A DNA stretch of 57,098 nucleotides from Caballeronia mineralivorans PML1(12) (lineage in GTDB: Bacteria; Pseudomonadota; Gammaproteobacteria; Burkholderiales; Burkholderiaceae), in NCBI RefSeq assembly GCF_001028175.1, contig NZ_AEJF01000096.1, positions 1-57,098 on the forward strand, in the 5' to 3' direction. The notes under the pieces are model-generated. The model made no database searches and was not told the origin of the DNA. It saw nothing but the letters and a program-made list of their open reading frames with translations. Below, piece after piece: positions 8,594 through 18,421 of this stretch. Both the position numbers and the translations under genes were made by a program. How positions within the stretch are numbered: the first letter of the stretch is position 1; each line of letters starts with the position of its first letter.

Positions 8594-9984
8594 AGCGACG
8601 CCTGATCTATAACGCGTTCACGCACGTCACGCCCAATCACCACAGTCATGGTTACTGGCGTCACCCCGAGGGCCGTATCCAGCTCGACTACAAGCGGCTT
8701 GCGCCCTGGCTCGATCTGGCGCGCACGGTGGAACGCGGCAAGTTCGATACGGTCTTCCTCGCGGACGTAGTGGGTGTCTACGATAAATTCCGCGGCAACG
8801 GCGACACATCGATTCGTACAGCGATGCAATTTCCGAGCCTCGACCCCGCCAGTCTTGTGTCGGCGTTGGGCGCGGTGACTGAGCACCTGGGCTTCGCGGT
8901 CACCAGTTCCGTCATCCAGGATCATCCCTTCGACTTCGCCCGCAAGATGTCCACGCTCGACCACATGACGGACGGGCGGGTGGCCTGGAACATCGTCACC
9001 TCATACCTCGATAACGCTGCCCGCAACCACGGGCAAAGTGCGTTGACGGAACACGACGAACGCTACCGGTGGGCGGAGGAATATGCAGATGTCGCCTACA
9101 AGCTGTGGGAGGCAAGCTGGGAAGACGACGCGCTTGTGGCCGACCCTGAGCGAGGCGTGTTCGCCGATCCCGCCAAGGTGCACAAGATTCATCATCGGGG
9201 GCAGCGGTACTCGGTCGAAGGCCCGCATCTTTCAGAGCCCTCCCCGCAGCGCACGCCGCTGCTCTTCCAGGCCGGGGGATCGGAAGCCGGGCGTTCGTTT
9301 GCTGCCCGCCATGCTGAGGCCACGTTCATCGCCTCTCGCACGCCTGAAAGCGCTGCGCTGACAGCAGCCGATCTGCGCGCACGCGCGCGTGCATTCGGTC
9401 GCGACGGCGACGAGCTCAAGATCATTGTTTCTCTCGCACCGGTGATTGGATCAACTGAAGCCGAAGCGCTCGCCCGCCGTCGCGAACTGAAAGAGTGGCT
9501 CAGCGTGGAAGCATTGCAGTCATTCTGGAGCGGTGGTCTAGGCGTGGACCTTTCGAACATTGATCCGGCCCGGCCCATTTCGGAACTGCTGCTGACGAAC
9601 CATGTACGCGGCAACGTCAGGGCTTTTATCGAGGCCGCGCCGGACCATGTCGTCACATTCGGTGATCTGTTGCGACAGACGGTATCCGGCCGTTTTGCAG
9701 GCACGCCAGAACAGATTGCCGATGAAGTCCAGCGTTACGCCGACGCCGGTGTGGACGGATTCAACGTGGTGCCGGTGACGACCCTCGGCTGGTGGAGCGA
9801 GTTCGTCGATCAAGTGGTGCCCGTGCTGCAAAGCCGCGGCTTGATGCAGACGGATTACGCGCCCGGGACCTTGCGCGAAAAGATTCAGGGACACGGGCCT
9901 TACTTGCCCGACCATCATCCGGCGCGGCTAACGCGCGCGGCGGTACGGCCGGTTTCATCGAATCACGCGGCGGCGGTGACCTGA
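8590..9984 (+). CDS. LLM-class flavin-dependent monooxygenase, NtaA/SnaA/DszA family
   Basis: A 464-residue bacterial-luciferase-fold enzyme of the two-component FMNH2-dependent NtaA/DszA group. Blocks seen are FTHVTPNHHSHGYWRHPEG near the start, KFDTVFLADVVG, FARKMSTLDHMTDGRVAWNIVTSY, RYRWAEEYADVAYKLWE and RTPLLFQAGGSEAGRSFAARHAE. Such enzymes cleave C-S or C-N bonds using reduced flavin supplied by a separate reductase, which I do not see nearby. Translationally coupled to the importer ATPase, it probably acts on the imported compound. A sulfonate, sulfone or thioether is likely from the sfnB neighbours, but nitrilotriacetate-like substrates cannot be excluded. Confidence 0.88.
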   Translation: MKRRLIYNAFTHVTPNHHSHGYWRHPEGRIQLDYKRLAPWLDLARTVERGKFDTVFLADVVGVYDKFRGNGDTSIRTAMQFPSLDPASLVSALGAVTEHLGFAVTSSVIQDHPFDFARKMSTLDHMTDGRVAWNIVTSYLDNAARNHGQSALTEHDERYRWAEEYADVAYKLWEASWEDDALVADPERGVFADPAKVHKIHHRGQRYSVEGPHLSEPSPQRTPLLFQAGGSEAGRSFAARHAEATFIASRTPESAALTAADLRARARAFGRDGDELKIIVSLAPVIGSTEAEALARRRELKEWLSVEALQSFWSGGLGVDLSNIDPARPISELLLTNHVRGNVRAFIEAAPDHVVTFGDLLRQTVSGRFAGTPEQIADEVQRYADAGVDGFNVVPVTTLGWWSEFVDQVVPVLQSRGLMQTDYAPGTLREKIQGHGPYLPDHHPARLTRAAVRPVSSNHAAAVT

Positions 9985-10008
9985 AGCTGCCGTCAACCGC
10001 TGCAGGGA

Positions 10009-11007
10009 TCAGACAGCACGCGCCGGATCACGCCAGCGTGTCACGAGATCGACTACGAGCGTGCAGCCCACGAATACACTGGCAGCAAAGACCGTTGTGC
10101 CGATCACGACGGGAAAATCGCCATCCAGCGCTGCAGTGATCGCGAGCCGCCCTACTCCGTCAAGCCCGAACATCTGCTCGGTGACAATCGCGCCCCCCAT
10201 GATCACGGCGAGCTCCAGACCGCCCAGTGTGATGACTGGATTGAGGGCCGCCGGCAACGCATGCCGAAGTAATACCCGCCACTCGGGGACGCCTTTCGCG
10301 CGAGCGGTACGCACATAATCCGCGCCGAGAACATTCAGCATGCTCGCGCGAACCACGCGCTGAAACATCCCGACCTCCGCCACTGACAGTGTCAGCCACG
10401 GCAGCAGCAAATGACGCGCCCATTGCAGTGGATCGTCGGTGAGCGCCACGTAGCCGCTGCCCGGAAACACATTGATGCTATGCATCGAAAGCTGGAAGTA
10501 AAGAAAATACGATAGCAGCATGCCGCTCAGGAATGTTGGTACGGACAGCGCACCGTAGGCAAATCCGGACAGCGTGTGATCGATCCATGAATCGGCTCGA
10601 CGCGCCGCGAGTACACCGAGCAGGATCGAGACTATCGCCGAAATCACTAGCGCTCCGAGCGAGACGGATAAGGTTACCGGCACCTTAGACAAGATCAGAT
10701 CAGTGACGCCGGCCTGATGGCGGAATGAATAGCCGAGGGCCGGTGGCCAGTGGGCAAGACCCATCGGTGCTCCCTGGATGTCGGGTCCGCGATACACGTA
10801 ATACCAAAGCTGCTGATACCAGGGTGTATCGAGCCTGAGAGCGTGGGCGACGGCGTCAATGGTTTGCTGGTCCGCATTGCGCGGCGCCAGCATGACGGCA
10901 GGGTTCCGGTAGGCCAGCCGCGTGATAAAAAATGCACTCACCAGCACGATGACAAGCGTGGATAAAGTGCGCGCAAAGAGGCGGGGAAGCGTGCGTATCA
11001 TGAGCAT
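10009..11007 (-). CDS. ABC transporter permease, DppB-like (second module)
   Basis: A 332-residue permease with an N-terminal helix (LSTLVIVLVSAFFITRLAYRNP) and the EAA region GADYVRTARAKGVPEWRVLLRHALPAAL. The R.PGDP motif of the family is changed to RLAYRNPAVMLAPRNA, so the Gly-Asp pair is lost. It is the last gene of the minus-strand operon and converges with the monooxygenase at 8590-9984, leaving only 24 bases between the two stops. In-frame starts at 11007 and 11001 cannot be separated. Confidence 0.88.
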   Translation of the reverse strand: MLMIRTLPRLFARTLSTLVIVLVSAFFITRLAYRNPAVMLAPRNADQQTIDAVAHALRLDTPWYQQLWYYVYRGPDIQGAPMGLAHWPPALGYSFRHQAGVTDLILSKVPVTLSVSLGALVISAIVSILLGVLAARRADSWIDHTLSGFAYGALSVPTFLSGMLLSYFLYFQLSMHSINVFPGSGYVALTDDPLQWARHLLLPWLTLSVAEVGMFQRVVRASMLNVLGADYVRTARAKGVPEWRVLLRHALPAALNPVITLGGLELAVIMGGAIVTEQMFGLDGVGRLAITAALDGDFPVVIGTTVFAASVFVGCTLVVDLVTRWRDPARAV

Positions 11008-11031
11008 GGTTCAAAAGTCACAGGTCACGGG

Positions 11032-11967
11032 TCACAGCCGCTGCGGATCGAGGACGTTTCGAAGACCCGAACTGATCGTATTGAAACCGACTACGGTGAT
11101 GAACAGCGCAATGCTCGGCCCCAGGAGGAACCACGGCTGGACCTGATACATCGACGAGCGCTGCGCGTCCGCAATCATGTTGCCCCAGCTTGCCGCCGGC
11201 GCCTGCACGCCAACGCCGAGAAATGACAAAGTGGCCTCTGCAATGATGTTGTTGGGCAGTTGCACCGCCCAGTACACCAGCACCGAAGGCGCGACATTCG
11301 GAAGGATCTCCCTGAAGACGATTCGCCTCCTGCTCGCGCCGGCCACCGCCGCCGCCTCAATGAACGGAAGATGGCGCATGCTCAACACCAGGCCACGCGT
11401 CAGCCGTGCGAAATAAGTCCATGAAAAAAACGAAATGACAATGATGACCACGAGCATCGGATTGATGAGGCTCTGACCGTCGGCCCCACGATTGAAAGCA
11501 AGCAGACTCAAGGCCGTCACCACAAATGGAAAGGACAGCGCGACATCGATTCCCTGCGAGACCACTCTGTCCGTGATCCCGCCAAAGAAACCCGCAATCA
11601 GACCGATCGAGGTGCCTATCACCATGGCCAGCGTAGTCGATGGAATGGCGATGAGCAGGGAAATACGCGCACCATACAACGTTCGCACAAGTACATCCCG
11701 GCCATTGTCGTCGGCACCCAGCGGAAAAGCGGCGCTCGGTCCAACAGGCAAACCGGTCTCGGAGAGGGCCACATCGCGGAACTGCTGGGTCGGTCCGTGT
11801 CCCAGCCACGCGCTCACCCACGGCGCACCGAGCGCAGCAAGAAGCACCAGAAATACCAGCACCGAACCGATGCGCACTGACGGCTCTCGCCACAGGATTC
11901 GTGCGAGCCCCGTACGAATGACGGGCGCCTGCAGGGGCGGCGCTGCAAATAATGCGGGATCAGACAT
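11032..11967 (-). CDS. ABC transporter permease, DppC-like (second module)
   Basis: A 311-residue DppC-like permease. It has the N-terminal helix LVFLVLLAALGAPWVSAWL, the GADDNGRDVLVRTLYGARISLL loop (usually TDxxGRDVLSR), EAA-type sequence FIEAAAVAGASRRRIVFREILPNV, and FLGVGVQAPAASWGNM near the end. The start overlaps the stop of the upstream ATPase gene by eight bases, indicating translational coupling. Confidence 0.9.
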   Translation of the reverse strand: MSDPALFAAPPLQAPVIRTGLARILWREPSVRIGSVLVFLVLLAALGAPWVSAWLGHGPTQQFRDVALSETGLPVGPSAAFPLGADDNGRDVLVRTLYGARISLLIAIPSTTLAMVIGTSIGLIAGFFGGITDRVVSQGIDVALSFPFVVTALSLLAFNRGADGQSLINPMLVVIIVISFFSWTYFARLTRGLVLSMRHLPFIEAAAVAGASRRRIVFREILPNVAPSVLVYWAVQLPNNIIAEATLSFLGVGVQAPAASWGNMIADAQRSSMYQVQPWFLLGPSIALFITVVGFNTISSGLRNVLDPQRL

Positions 11968-13612
11968 CGGACTCCTCCGGCGCGAACTCGGTCAGGTTGA
12001 TCGGGGAGCGCATGCGGCCCGGAATGGATGCAACCAGCTTTTTTGTATAGGAATGCTGTGGATTTTTTAGAACTGCTGCAGCCGGCCCCGCTTCCACCAC
12101 GCGCCCGCCTTCGAGCACAATTAGGCGGTCGCACAGCTCGGCGACCACGCCCAGATCATGGGAAATGAATAGAAACGACACTCGCTCGGTCGCGCGAATC
12201 GAACGCAGCAATTCGATGATCTTTCGTTGGGTCGAGCTATCGAGTGCGGAGACAGGTTCGTCCGCGACCACCACGCGTGGCTGCAAGGCAATCGCGCGGC
12301 CAATGGCAACGCGCTGGCGCTGACCACCCGAAAGATGGGCAGGAAACCGGTCAAGCAGTTCCACGGGCAGCGCCACTCGCTCCATGAGGCGAGTCACGCG
12401 CTCTGCAATCTCGCCTGGGCCCAGCCGGGTGTTATTAACGAACGGTTCACTCAAGATCGAGCGTACTCGTTGTCGCGGATTGAGCGTGCCATAGGGGTCC
12501 TGGAAGATCACCTGGACCGCCGCGCGCAAGCTTCGCGACACCTTCAGCGGCCCGGTTCCCGGGACGGCATAGCGCTGCGCCTCGAGTGTCACCGAGCCGG
12601 AATCCGGCCGGTCGAGCGCCGCCACTATGCGGCCGATCGTGGACTTGCCTGATCCCGACTCACCGACCAGACCGAGTATTTCGCTCTCATGCAGCGCGAA
12701 GGAGACATCGTGGAGTACCGGGACCGGCCGCTTCGCAAACCATCCCGGTTGCGGGAACGAACGCGTGATGCCGTCCACGACCAGCAGCGGCGCGACCGCG
12801 GGCACAGGTTGCCGCGTGGGCGAAGCCGGCACCGGTGCATGCCGCGATGCATCCAGTAACTCGCGTGTATAGACGTGAGCGGGTGTCTCCTGCACTTGTG
12901 CGGCCGGACCGCTTTCAACCACCACGCCATGCCGCATCACGGCGATGTCATCGGCAATCTCGGATACAACCGCCAGGTCATGACTGACGAACACCAGCGC
13001 CGTGCCGTGACGCTGCTGCAAGCGCTTGAGCAAGCGCAGGATGGACGCTTGTACGGTGACGTCGAGCGCAGTGGTGGGTTCGTCGGCAATGATCACCGCC
13101 GGGTTCATCGCAATAGCGATGGCGATCATCACGCGCTGGCGCATCCCGCCCGAGAACTGATGCGGATAGTCATGCAGGCGCCGGGCAGGCTCCTTGATAC
13201 CGACCTCGTCGAGCAGCTCGATCGCGCGTGCCCGCAGCGCAGCGCGGCTCATGCGCCGGTGCACGCTGATGGCTTCGGCAATCTGGCGCCCCACCGTCTT
13301 CAACGGATGCAGGTTGCTTGACGGGTCTTGAAACACATAGCCGATCCCCGCGCCACGCAGCGCGCGCAACCGGCTTTCGGACAGACCCAGGATCTCGCGC
13401 TGCTGAAACAACACGCTGCCCTGCACCGACGCTCCGGGCGGCAACAAGCCTGTTGCCGCAAGCAGTGCGACGCTCTTGCCCGAGCCGGACTCGCCGACAA
13501 TCGCCAGTGTCCGGCCCGCGCCCACCGCGAACGAGACGCCATGCACGACCTCGCTCCGGCGCGCACCGGCGCCAAAGCTGACGACTAGATCCCTGACTCC
13601 GAATGCCGCCAT
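11960..13612 (-). CDS. Fused double ABC ATPase (second module)
   Basis: A 550-residue tandem ATPase. Domain 1 carries GESGSGKS near residue 40, FSGGMRQR and [12 protein letters not shown]; domain 2 carries GESGSGKS near 320, LSGGQRQR and [12 protein letters not shown]. It has the same DppD-DppF architecture as 6866-8593 but is clearly divergent from it, so this is not a recent duplication. It lies 15 bases after the binding-protein gene and overlaps the downstream permease. Confidence 0.9.
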   Translation of the reverse strand: MAAFGVRDLVVSFGAGARRSEVVHGVSFAVGAGRTLAIVGESGSGKSVALLAATGLLPPGASVQGSVLFQQREILGLSESRLRALRGAGIGYVFQDPSSNLHPLKTVGRQIAEAISVHRRMSRAALRARAIELLDEVGIKEPARRLHDYPHQFSGGMRQRVMIAIAIAMNPAVIIADEPTTALDVTVQASILRLLKRLQQRHGTALVFVSHDLAVVSEIADDIAVMRHGVVVESGPAAQVQETPAHVYTRELLDASRHAPVPASPTRQPVPAVAPLLVVDGITRSFPQPGWFAKRPVPVLHDVSFALHESEILGLVGESGSGKSTIGRIVAALDRPDSGSVTLEAQRYAVPGTGPLKVSRSLRAAVQVIFQDPYGTLNPRQRVRSILSEPFVNNTRLGPGEIAERVTRLMERVALPVELLDRFPAHLSGGQRQRVAIGRAIALQPRVVVADEPVSALDSSTQRKIIELLRSIRATERVSFLFISHDLGVVAELCDRLIVLEGGRVVEAGPAAAVLKNPQHSYTKKLVASIPGRMRSPINLTEFAPEESDV

Positions 13613-13627
13613 GATGATCGCCGGGTT

Positions 13628-15403
13628 TTACTGACGCACTGCGATATTCGTGATGTCCGCCTGCACGGCAAGCGACGACCACACCCAGTTCGTCAGCCGG
13701 TCCGACGTGATCGCGACCCTGCGCTTCTCGAACAACGGAATCCACGGCAAGTCAGCCGATACGACGCGGTCTGCTTCGGCCCAGATGGGTTCGGGATTGT
13801 CCGAGGGGAACGCTTTCGCCGCGAGGCCGTTCAGCACCAGATTGCTGTAGCAGATCGCATAGTTGTTTCCCTTGCCGCAGGGGGACGCGTCAGAGTCGAG
13901 CCAGCCGCCCAGCAGCATGCGTGTGCTGGGTCCTTGCCAGTCAGGTGCAAACTGCGCCAGCGCGAGGTCATAGCGGCTCTTGGCGTCCTGCAGGTAAGCG
14001 AGGAATTGCGTAGGCGGGACCGGTATCAGGTTCAACTTGATACCTGACGCCGCGAGGTCCTCTTTCAACGTTACCGCGATAGTCGAAAACTGGGCGTTGG
14101 ACCGGTAAGCTAGGTCGAAAGCGATACCGTCCGGGTAACCCGCCTGTGCAAGAAGCTGTTTCGCCTTCGCTGGATCGCCGCGGCTGCCCGCAGTCGAATA
14201 AGGGTCGAGCGGGCGATGACCAAGCGTTGTCGACGTGATGATCTGGCCCAACGGCACCGCCGCAATCGGACCGCCTTGCGCTTGCACGATGTGCGCCTTA
14301 TTGACCGCATAAGCCAGCGCCTGACGGGTTGCCAGTTTGCGCAATGCGGCGGCCCCGGGACTCACGGCTTCCGGCCGTGCGTTGATCACGATGAAGTTGG
14401 CCGCCCCACTATTCGACGCATGCAGATAAGGGCTTTTCTGCGCCTCGAAGCGGCGGATGGTAGCGAGCGGCGGCACGTCCAGGTAGAGCGAAAGATCCGC
14501 ATCGCCAGCCTGGATTTTCTGCACGACGGCGTCTTCACTATTGGTCGTGAAGTCGAGCACGATCTGATCGACGTAGGCTTTGCGAGCCGGATCAAGCGCA
14601 TGGTTGTAGTTCGGGACTTTCTTCAGGACGAGCTTCTGTCCGCTTACGTAGGAATCCACGACGTAGGGTCCGCTCGATGGAAAATTCTTGCGGAAGTCCT
14701 GCGAGTCGGGGAAATAGCGCGACGCCACCTCTTCCGGCAGCGGGGTCACGAAGTTCATCGACAGGATGTTGAGAAAATCGTAGTTGCGCGTGTCCGAGCG
14801 CAGGACAAGCGTGTGGTCATCGGGGGCGGAAACGCCCGCGATCTCATGCGTGTCGATGAATTTTTTGCTTGCCGCAAGATCGCCCGAAGGCACTTTTGCA
14901 AAGTCCTTGCAGTAGCCTGCGAACCCGGCGAATGCGAGGTTGAAGTAGTTGACCGCCGCAACCTGCTTGTTCGGATCGCAGAAGCGCTTGATTGCGTAGA
15001 CGAAGTCCCCGGCGACGATCGGCCGGTTCGTCGGACCCGAATATGTCACGCCCTGGTGCAGGTGAAACGTATAGGTCTTTCCGTCCGGGCTGACATCCCA
15101 TGACTGCGCGAGGTCGGGGACCAGCTTGGTGTCGTCCTTCAGGTTGGTCGCCGAACCCGGGTAAGTGACGAGTTGCCGTGTTACCGCACGCAGGACTTCC
15201 CACGAATCGGTGCTGTAACCGGTCAGTGGATCGAATGCGTCAATGTCCGGTTGCAGCGATGCGAGGCGTAAAGTCCCGCCCGGCTTCGGCGTGTCGGTAT
15301 TGGTATTGTTAGCGTCAGCGGCAAGGGCGACGGCCGGGCTTGTCAACGCAGCAATGAGCAACGGCAGAAGAACCCGGCTGGCACCGGGGAGAGATAACGT
15401 CAT
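13628..15403 (-). CDS. ABC transporter substrate-binding protein, family 5 (second module)
   Basis: A 591-residue family 5 binding protein. I start it at 15403, where AAAGG precedes the ATG and a clean Sec signal follows (LLPLLIAALTSPAVALAAD). The open frame to 15568 upstream lacks conserved residues. Family blocks are LAQSWDVSPDGKTYTFHLH, NRPIVAGDFVYAIKRF and SSGPYVVDSYVSG. At this length it is larger than average DppA-type proteins and resembles the actinobacterial-style group with Cys pairs (FCDPNK...GYCKDF; SPCGKGNNYAICYS). The neighbours imply import of the substrate of the adjacent monooxygenase. Confidence 0.88.
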   Translation of the reverse strand: MTLSLPGASRVLLPLLIAALTSPAVALAADANNTNTDTPKPGGTLRLASLQPDIDAFDPLTGYSTDSWEVLRAVTRQLVTYPGSATNLKDDTKLVPDLAQSWDVSPDGKTYTFHLHQGVTYSGPTNRPIVAGDFVYAIKRFCDPNKQVAAVNYFNLAFAGFAGYCKDFAKVPSGDLAASKKFIDTHEIAGVSAPDDHTLVLRSDTRNYDFLNILSMNFVTPLPEEVASRYFPDSQDFRKNFPSSGPYVVDSYVSGQKLVLKKVPNYNHALDPARKAYVDQIVLDFTTNSEDAVVQKIQAGDADLSLYLDVPPLATIRRFEAQKSPYLHASNSGAANFIVINARPEAVSPGAAALRKLATRQALAYAVNKAHIVQAQGGPIAAVPLGQIITSTTLGHRPLDPYSTAGSRGDPAKAKQLLAQAGYPDGIAFDLAYRSNAQFSTIAVTLKEDLAASGIKLNLIPVPPTQFLAYLQDAKSRYDLALAQFAPDWQGPSTRMLLGGWLDSDASPCGKGNNYAICYSNLVLNGLAAKAFPSDNPEPIWAEADRVVSADLPWIPLFEKRRVAITSDRLTNWVWSSLAVQADITNIAVRQ

Positions 15404-15479
15404 AAACAAACCTTTCAGAAAGTGTGTGGTTTTATAGGGTTGCGCTCGCCATGGAGCACGAGAGTCTGTCTGAATAGGG

Positions 15480-16697
15480 TCAAAAGTGCGTACCGCAAAA
15501 CGGCGCGGCATCGGTGGCAAAGAGCTGATCCAGAGCAGCCACTGCGCTGACTGATCGCGCTTGCGCACGACCTGACTGCACCAGTTGCCACCAGCGAGCC
15601 CCGCCCAGATAAACTGCTGCCAGTGCGGCGATATCGGCTGTCACATCCGGTTTCCGATCGCTTGGCGCTGCACCGTTCGCGGTGATCTGAAAGCGCCCGG
15701 TGTTCTCTGGCAGCAGAGGGTCGATCACTTCGATGACCAAGCTTGCGTCACCTGAATAGCGCCGCGCATCCAGGGCGATGCGGGTATCGACAATACGAAG
15801 CCAGGTTTCATCGCGCAGATCCGTTGCCTTCGAATGCCGGTAGTCTTCGAGCAGCCATGGCAGCAGATCGTCCGTTGGACGAGCCGTCAGTACGACCTTA
15901 TGCACCAGGTCGAGCGACAGCACATACCCAATCAAAGCGGCATACGTTTCGGATGACGAAGCAATTAGATCGTCAACCACGATTGTTCGTTGCCGTTCGG
16001 CAAACCAGTTGGCGCTCGGGACCGCGTGATAACGCACGTATCCTTCTTCCCCGCGAACGGCAACGTGCGAAAGCGTAGGTGCGCCCTGCTGCCGCATTTC
16101 CTGTAGACGCCACCAATAAGCGCCACGGTCGATCGCCCCTGCGCGTTCCGGCAAAAGCGAGCGGTACAGCACGGCCATGCGATGCCACGCGTTATCCGGG
16201 TCGATGAGTTGCACCGAACCGCGCTCCACGCCGACGTGCAAACGCGCATTGACCGCGTCCACTTCGATGGTCGCCGCCGAGCTCGCGACTGCGTAGCCAA
16301 ACCTTCCATAGATACTCGCCGATGCCGCGCGCAGCGAGACGAGCGCCTCGCCACGCTGGCGGGCATCTTTGAGTTGCCGGACCAGCAGCGCCTTGGCCAC
16401 GCCCTGGCGTGTGTGCCCGGGCAACACGCCGACATGCGTGACTGCCGCGTGCGGCACGCGATTGCCTCCGGGCACGGTAATCGTCCCTGCATACGAATCC
16501 GTGGTCCCGATCAGGCGATCGGCTTCGAATGCGCCGTACGTGCGCCCCGCGTTGTTCAACCGGTTCAGTTCCACTGCTCGATCGCGTGGCAGCACCGGCA
16601 ATCCGATCATCGCCGTGCGGAATACCTTCGTTGCCGCGAGCAGCTCCTCATCTCCGTTCAGGGCGCGCACGTGCGGCCCGTTTATCAGGCCATTCAT
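15480..16697 (-). CDS. Eis-like GNAT N-acetyltransferase with SCP2-type C-terminal domain
   Basis: A 405-residue protein with the three-part Eis layout. It has an N-terminal GNAT domain with the acetyl-CoA loop VLPGHTRQGVAKALL (Q/R-x-x-G-x-A pattern) near residue 95-110, then ASASIYGRFGYAVASS. A second GNAT-like domain follows, and a C-terminal SCP2-like domain ending in aromatic Phe (FCGTHF), as Eis proteins end with a catalytic C-terminal carboxylate. Eis enzymes acetylate amines such as lysines and aminoglycosides. Placement here is odd: the start overlaps the monooxygenase stop by ATGA and the ABC genes follow after 76 bases, implying it modifies the transported compound or its product. 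Confidence 0.85.
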   Translation of the reverse strand: MNGLINGPHVRALNGDEELLAATKVFRTAMIGLPVLPRDRAVELNRLNNAGRTYGAFEADRLIGTTDSYAGTITVPGGNRVPHAAVTHVGVLPGHTRQGVAKALLVRQLKDARQRGEALVSLRAASASIYGRFGYAVASSAATIEVDAVNARLHVGVERGSVQLIDPDNAWHRMAVLYRSLLPERAGAIDRGAYWWRLQEMRQQGAPTLSHVAVRGEEGYVRYHAVPSANWFAERQRTIVVDDLIASSSETYAALIGYVLSLDLVHKVVLTARPTDDLLPWLLEDYRHSKATDLRDETWLRIVDTRIALDARRYSGDASLVIEVIDPLLPENTGRFQITANGAAPSDRKPDVTADIAALAAVYLGGARWWQLVQSGRAQARSVSAVAALDQLFATDAAPFCGTHF

Positions 16698-18088
16698 GAG
16701 CGCACGCCGTCGATGCGCTGACGGCTTGCAGGATGATCGGCCGGCACACGCGCGGAGCCGCTCTCGAACAATCTTTCGCGCAAGGTCCCGTCGCGGCGTT
16801 CACGCAGCCGCCCGCGCCTATCCAGCTCCGGCACTGCGTACCGTACGAAATCAGCGAAACTGCCCGGGCTGAGGATATGGATCAGGTTGATACCATCGGT
16901 ATCGGTTGCTTCGAGCCAGCGCTCGATCCCGTCCGCGACCGTCACGGGTCCACCGACGATTGTCTTGCTGCGCCCGAAACCGTTGGCCGGCGCAAGCGCT
17001 TCGCGCAACGTCCATTCGCGGCCACCCTCCGGATCGTCGAACATGCGCAGCAACGACCGGTTCGAATCCGTGTCCTGATACTTCAGCGGGGAATCGAGTG
17101 GCTGGCTCGAAAAGTCGATGCCGGTACTTGCCGAATAATGCGCAATGGCGCCTTCGACATTGAAAAACGACCGGTATTCGTGCAGCTTGTCCTGCGCGGC
17201 ACGATCGTTCTCGTCAACAACCACGGCAACACCGCTGATGAACTTGATGGCGTCGGGACTACGACCATGGCTGAGCGCCGCTGCCTTGATCTGAGCGACG
17301 TTGCGACGGATGCCCGCCGCATCCGCGCCGGCGACGAATACCACTTCCGCATGTTTGCCGGCGAAGTCCTGACCGCGCGGCGAACCGCCGGCCTGAAACA
17401 GGACTGGCACACGCTGCGGGCTGGGCGCCGACAAATGCGCGCCCGGTACGTCGAAGTATTTGCCGTGGTGACGAATGGCGCGGACCTTGGCCGGGTCGGT
17501 GTAAAGCCCCTCGGGAAACGCTGCATGGCTACTGTCCCGGACCACGGCACCGTCCTGCCACGAGTGTTCCCAGAGCTTATAGACGACATCGAGAAACTCG
17601 TCGGCAATTTCATAGCGCTCATCGTGCGGAACCTGGCGTTCGAGGCCAAGATTACGCGCTGCGCTATCCAGTTGCGAGGTCACGACGTTCCAGGCAATCC
17701 GGCCCTTCGTGAGATGGTCGAGCGTGGTGAATTTGCGCGCCAGAAGATACGGTTGTTCATAGGTTGTCGACACGGTGACGCCAAAACCAAGATGCCGGGT
17801 AGTGGCGGCCATTGCGGACACCAGGAGCAAGGGGTCATTGACAGGCGACTGGGTGCCCGTGCGCAGCGATGCATCCGCGCTCCCGGCATGTACGTCCAGG
17901 AGGCCTAACGCATCGGCAATGAACAGGTTGTCGAAGCGCCCCTCCTCCAGCAGCTTTGCCAGCTCGATCCAGTAGTCAATATCGGTGTAGCGATACGCTT
18001 GATCGTCGGGATGGCGCCAAAGTCCGTAGTTGAGATGCGAGACGGTGTTCATGGTGAACCCGCTCAATATGATTGGTTTGCTGGACAC
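16694..18088 (-). CDS. LLM-class flavin-dependent monooxygenase, NtaA/DmoA family
   Basis: A 464-residue homologue of the enzyme at 8590-9984, with HLNYGLWRHPDDQAYRYTDI, RFDNLFIADALGLLD, FTTLDHLTKGRIAWNVVTSQ, VPVLFQAGGSPRGQDFAGKHAE and DGINLIHILSPGSFADFV. It starts at a GTG (18088); the next ATG at 18052 would remove the first beta strand, so the GTG is preferred despite no clear ribosome site. It is the first gene of the six-gene minus-strand operon. It probably uses FMNH2 to oxidise the compound imported by the downstream ABC system. Confidence 0.87.
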   Translation of the reverse strand: MSSKPIILSGFTMNTVSHLNYGLWRHPDDQAYRYTDIDYWIELAKLLEEGRFDNLFIADALGLLDVHAGSADASLRTGTQSPVNDPLLLVSAMAATTRHLGFGVTVSTTYEQPYLLARKFTTLDHLTKGRIAWNVVTSQLDSAARNLGLERQVPHDERYEIADEFLDVVYKLWEHSWQDGAVVRDSSHAAFPEGLYTDPAKVRAIRHHGKYFDVPGAHLSAPSPQRVPVLFQAGGSPRGQDFAGKHAEVVFVAGADAAGIRRNVAQIKAAALSHGRSPDAIKFISGVAVVVDENDRAAQDKLHEYRSFFNVEGAIAHYSASTGIDFSSQPLDSPLKYQDTDSNRSLLRMFDDPEGGREWTLREALAPANGFGRSKTIVGGPVTVADGIERWLEATDTDGINLIHILSPGSFADFVRYAVPELDRRGRLRERRDGTLRERLFESGSARVPADHPASRQRIDGVRS

Positions 18089-18331
18089 GTTCGCGATGAG
18101 GAATAAGACCGGTAAGGCTGAGCCACTCGATATCGTTCAGCGAGTTGTTCAGTGAGTTAAACGTTTTTTATCCTAGCATCGGGATCGTCTGAATATTCAT
18201 GCGTGGGTATAGCGATTTGTACAATTCAATCCCTCATGCAAGGTCTATCCAAATCGCAGCCTTGGAACTATTTTTATAACGAATTTCGCTAGCGCAATAA
18301 CAACCTGTCGCACTTTATGCAGCTGACATCC

Positions 18332-18345
18332 TGATTTGCAAATCA
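18332..18345. promoter_or_regulatory. 14-bp perfect palindrome in divergent promoter region
   Basis: TGATTTGCAAATCA is a perfect inverted repeat in the 333-bp gap between the divergently read monooxygenase (start 18088) and acyl-CoA-dehydrogenase-fold gene (start 18422). It lies 77 bases upstream of the latter. Symmetry and placement suit a dimeric regulator, but I cannot name one and no regulator gene is adjacent. The rest of the gap is AT-rich (18160-18300) and noncoding. Confidence 0.4.
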
Positions 18346-18421
18346 TCAATCGATGGTGGCGCACTCAAGCGGCGCGTCGCCATAATCGCTGAACGCAATG
18401 GTTCATCAAAGGAGCCGGTGG

